Source: JAJFTV01 sp036825755
GTDB taxonomy: Bacteria; Chloroflexota; Anaerolineae; Anaerolineales; Anaerolineaceae
Reading direction: 5' to 3'
DNA: 7,521 nt
Assembly: GCA_036825755.1 (NCBI GenBank)
Contig: DAISXR010000142.1
Span: forward strand, 1 to 7,521
Shown here: positions 5,617 to 7,521 of the stretch, piece after piece
Layout of the letters: each line of letters starts with the position of its first letter
Numbering within the stretch: position 1 is the first letter of the stretch
Position numbers and translations under genes: made by a program
Notes under the pieces: generated by a model
The model's database searches: none
Told to the model about the DNA's origin: nothing
What the model saw: the letters and a program-made list of their open reading frames with translations, nothing else

Positions 5617-7050
5617 ATGTCACTTCAGGACATCATTCACCTTCTCCCCCTGCTGGTACTGGCGGTCACCATGGTCATCGCCTTGCTGAGTATCGCTTTC
5701 TGGCCCAGGCATCAGGTTTCCTTCTGGATTACGCTGACAGGTGAGTTCCTGTCCCTGATTGCGTTGTTTTTTGCCTCGCGGGATCTGCCGCAGCCTGTAA
5801 CGTTATTGTTTATGATGGATGGCTTTGCCACCTTTTACATTGCCCTGATCCTGGCAGGTGGATTGATCACCACCGCCCTTTCGTACGCCTATATCAGCAA
5901 GTTTTCCGGCAACAAAGGTGAGTTTTTTCTGTTGGTCCTGGTTGCCACCTTTGGCTCTGCCGTACTGGTGATGAGCAATCATTTTATTTCGTTTTTCCTG
6001 GGGGCCGGAATCCTGAGCCTGTCGCTGTTCGCGCTGATTGGCTATAACCCGCTGGAACGGAAAAGCATTGAGGCGGCCATTAAATACCTGATCCTGGTGG
6101 GGGTGGCATCAGCCATCCTGCTCTTCGGCATGGCGTTGATCTATGCCGAGGTAGGCAGCATGCAGTTCAGCGAGATCACGTTTCCAGCCAATCAATCCGC
6201 CACTGATAGCACACTGCTCAAGATCGGTTTCGGCTTGCTGATAGCCGGAATCAGCTTTGAGCTGGCGCTGGTTCCATTCCACATGTGGACGCCGGACGTC
6301 TATCGGGGAGCTCCCGCGCCAGTGGCAGGTTTCGTCGCCACAGTGGCTAAAGCGGGCATCTTCGCGTTGATGCTGCGTTTGTTCACCTATGTTTCACTGC
6401 CGGTGGGCAGTGCACTCTGGATCGAATTTGTTCTGATCGCGATCGCTTCCATGCTGCTGGGAAACATTTTGGCCATTGTTCAGAACAGCATCAAAAGCCT
6501 GCTGGCATATTCATCGATCGCGCATCTCGGATACCTCATGGTAGGCTTCCTGGCCGGTGCGACCTGGTCCGCCTCTGCCACCGGTTTTTACTGGGTAGCG
6601 TATTTCATCACCACCCTGCTGGCCTTTGGAATTGTTACATCCGTTTCGGATCCGAAAAATGACGTGGATGGGATCGACGCATATCGAGGGCTATTCCACC
6701 GGAATCCCTGGTTGGCGGTGATGTTTGTGGTGGCTTTGTTATCGCTGACAGGCTTGCCTCCAACCGGCGGCCTGATCGGAAAGGTGTACCTGGCCGCGGC
6801 CGGTGTTCAGGGTTCAGTCTGGCTGCTGCTGGCGGCTTTGATCCTCGGCACCATTCTGGGACTGTTCTACTATATGCGGGTGGTCATGCTTTTATTCCGG
6901 CAGCCGAATGAAACATCGGTATCATCGGGCCGTGTCTCACCGGGCACGATGGTCGTCTTAACCGTCCTCACCATTGCGCTGGTCATCATGGGGATTTTCC
7001 CGACCCCTTTGATCGACTTGATCAACCGTATGGTCTCCCTGATCGGTTAG
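5617..7050 (+). CDS. nuoN: NADH:quinone oxidoreductase subunit N with altered channel residues
   Basis: NuoN (477 aa; E. coli 485) is the antiporter-like proton channel nearest NuoK, about 14 helices. The family is clear from SIEAAIKYLIL, LVPFHMWTPDVYRGAPAPV, KSLLAYSSIAHLGYLMVG, YRGLF and LTGLPPTGGLIGKVYLAAAG. The TM8 lysine (K245 in ATVAKAGIFALMLRLF; E. coli K247) and the TM12 lysine (K389 in LIGKVY; E. coli K395) are kept. Two usual channel residues are not. The TM5 glutamate position in FFLGAGILSLSL is G131 (codon GGA at 6007), and the TM7 lysine position in SFELALVPFH is E215 (codon GAG at 6259). The frame is intact and the surrounding motifs are conserved, so decay looks unlikely and a lineage-specific variant more likely. 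The start is ATG 5617, because the extension back to 5566 would overlap nuoK. It is the last gene of the operon and is followed by a hairpin terminator. Confidence 0.97.
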   Translation: MSLQDIIHLLPLLVLAVTMVIALLSIAFWPRHQVSFWITLTGEFLSLIALFFASRDLPQPVTLLFMMDGFATFYIALILAGGLITTALSYAYISKFSGNKGEFFLLVLVATFGSAVLVMSNHFISFFLGAGILSLSLFALIGYNPLERKSIEAAIKYLILVGVASAILLFGMALIYAEVGSMQFSEITFPANQSATDSTLLKIGFGLLIAGISFELALVPFHMWTPDVYRGAPAPVAGFVATVAKAGIFALMLRLFTYVSLPVGSALWIEFVLIAIASMLLGNILAIVQNSIKSLLAYSSIAHLGYLMVGFLAGATWSASATGFYWVAYFITTLLAFGIVTSVSDPKNDVDGIDAYRGLFHRNPWLAVMFVVALLSLTGLPPTGGLIGKVYLAAAGVQGSVWLLLAALILGTILGLFYYMRVVMLLFRQPNETSVSSGRVSPGTMVVLTVLTIALVIMGIFPTPLIDLINRMVSLIG

Positions 7051-7097
7051 TGAACCATATAAGAACATATTTGATTATCAGTAGTAATCATCGTGAA

Positions 7098-7124
7098 AAA
7101 GGCAGTCCTTTAGGGACTGCCTTT
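7098..7124. terminator. Bidirectional intrinsic terminator between nuoN and the radC-type gene
   Basis: AAAGGCAGTCC (7098-7108) pairs perfectly with GGACTGCCTTT (7114-7124): an 11-bp stem with loop TTTAG. On the + strand only CTTT closes the stem. On the - strand it is followed by a run of five T (complement of AAAAA 7096-7100, partly in the stem). It sits 47 nt after the nuoN stop and 10 nt beyond the stop of the convergent gene, so it probably ends both transcripts. Confidence 0.85.
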
Positions 7125-7134
7125 CGATTGATCG

Positions 7135-7521
7135 TCAATAACCGTCACCGTTGTTCAACGCCGAACTCATGGCAGATTTGAACCGCCCTGCCCCAATCAC
7201 CACATGATCCAGCACCGGTATGTCGAGCAACTTGCCAGCCTGCACCAACGCCCGGGTGAGCGCCAGATCCTCCGGGCTGGGCGTGGGATCGCCGCTGGGA
7301 TGGTTGTGCACCACAATCAGACTGGCCGCGTTGCGTTGAATGGCCGCCTTGAACACCTCGCCTACACGCACGGTGGACGAATTGAGCGAGCCCTTATACA
7401 GGCGTTCGATCGTAATGATCTGGTTCCGGGTGTTCAGCAGCAGCGTCCACAGATGCTCCTGCGTGAGCGCCATCATCTCGTAATACACGTTATCGTACAC
7501 ATCCTGCGCGCTGTGGATGGC
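7135..7521 (-). CDS. radC: RadC-family JAMM (MPN+) domain protein, C-terminal part (5' end outside window)
   Basis: The 128 visible residues form the RadC metal-binding domain; a full RadC is about 220-230 aa with an N-terminal helix-hairpin-helix part, which lies beyond the right edge. The JAMM motif is complete: the upstream glutamate in LTQEHLW (E22 of the fragment), then HNHPSGDPTPSPED with H72, H74, S82 and D85, as expected for a zinc-dependent hydrolase-like fold. KGSLNSS, VRVGEVFKAAI, RNAASLIVVHNHP and LLDIPVLDHVVIG are typical of the family. The stop is TGA, read from 7137 to 7135. A GTG at 7500-7498 is not the start, because the frame continues upstream in-family (AIHSAQD) to the edge. 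RadC was once linked to DNA repair, but its role is unsettled; the domain also occurs in mobile-element and anti-restriction contexts. It is convergent with nuo and probably unrelated functionally. Confidence 0.93.
   Translation of the reverse strand, partial: AIHSAQDVYDNVYYEMMALTQEHLWTLLLNTRNQIITIERLYKGSLNSSTVRVGEVFKAAIQRNAASLIVVHNHPSGDPTPSPEDLALTRALVQAGKLLDIPVLDHVVIGAGRFKSAMSSALNNGDGY

Noticed and set aside
7056..7070. CATAT direct repeat 10 nt apart in the nuoN downstream region
   Set aside because: Five bases in an AT-rich spacer; no other sign of a promoter or binding site.
7072..7090. Inverted repeat TGATTA / TAATCA after nuoN
   Set aside because: Only six AT-rich base pairs with a 7-nt spacer; much weaker than the hairpin directly downstream and likely chance.
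7498..7500. GTG as the start of the radC-type gene
   Set aside because: The frame stays open and in-family to the window edge, so the visible part is a truncated gene and not a short protein.

Overview
The window is the distal half of a nuo operon, which encodes the proton-pumping NADH:quinone oxidoreductase (respiratory complex I). It is followed by a convergent, truncated radC-type gene. On the + strand, in order, lie the C-terminal half of nuoH, then complete nuoI, nuoL, nuoM, nuoJ, nuoK and nuoN. A strong hairpin at 7098-7124 separates nuoN from the 3' end of a RadC/JAMM-domain gene on the - strand, which runs off the right edge. No RNA gene, mobile element or CRISPR array is visible.

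The operon supplies almost all of the membrane arm. NuoH forms the quinone-site/heel subunit. NuoI carries two [4Fe-4S] clusters that deliver electrons toward quinone. NuoJ and NuoK form the start of the hydrophilic axis, and NuoN, NuoM and NuoL are the three antiporter-like proton channels. NuoA-G would be expected upstream, outside the window. Genes are tightly packed (gaps of 9-64 nt), mostly with recognisable Shine-Dalgarno sequences, which fits a single transcript ending at the hairpin.

The NuoH and NuoI sequences closely resemble the E. coli-type complex I as I remember it. The gene order is not that of E. coli: J-K sits between M and N (H-I-L-M-J-K-N). The flanking RadC has a wording I associate with Chloroflexota (Anaerolineae), and the moderately GC-rich composition is compatible. 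This taxonomic guess is tentative; if right, an E. coli-clade complex I in such a host could reflect old lateral transfer.

The most notable observation is in NuoN. The TM5 glutamate is glycine (G131) and the TM7 lysine is glutamate (E215), while the later lysines (K245, K389) are kept and the equivalent Glu/Lys pairs in NuoL and NuoM are intact. Other points are a mismatch to the NuoH family at the extreme left edge, a 19-bp perfect inverted repeat just inside nuoJ, a possible 11-codon leader ORF overlapping the nuoJ start, and a His-rich insertion in a NuoL loop. I see no evidence of a wholly new system here.
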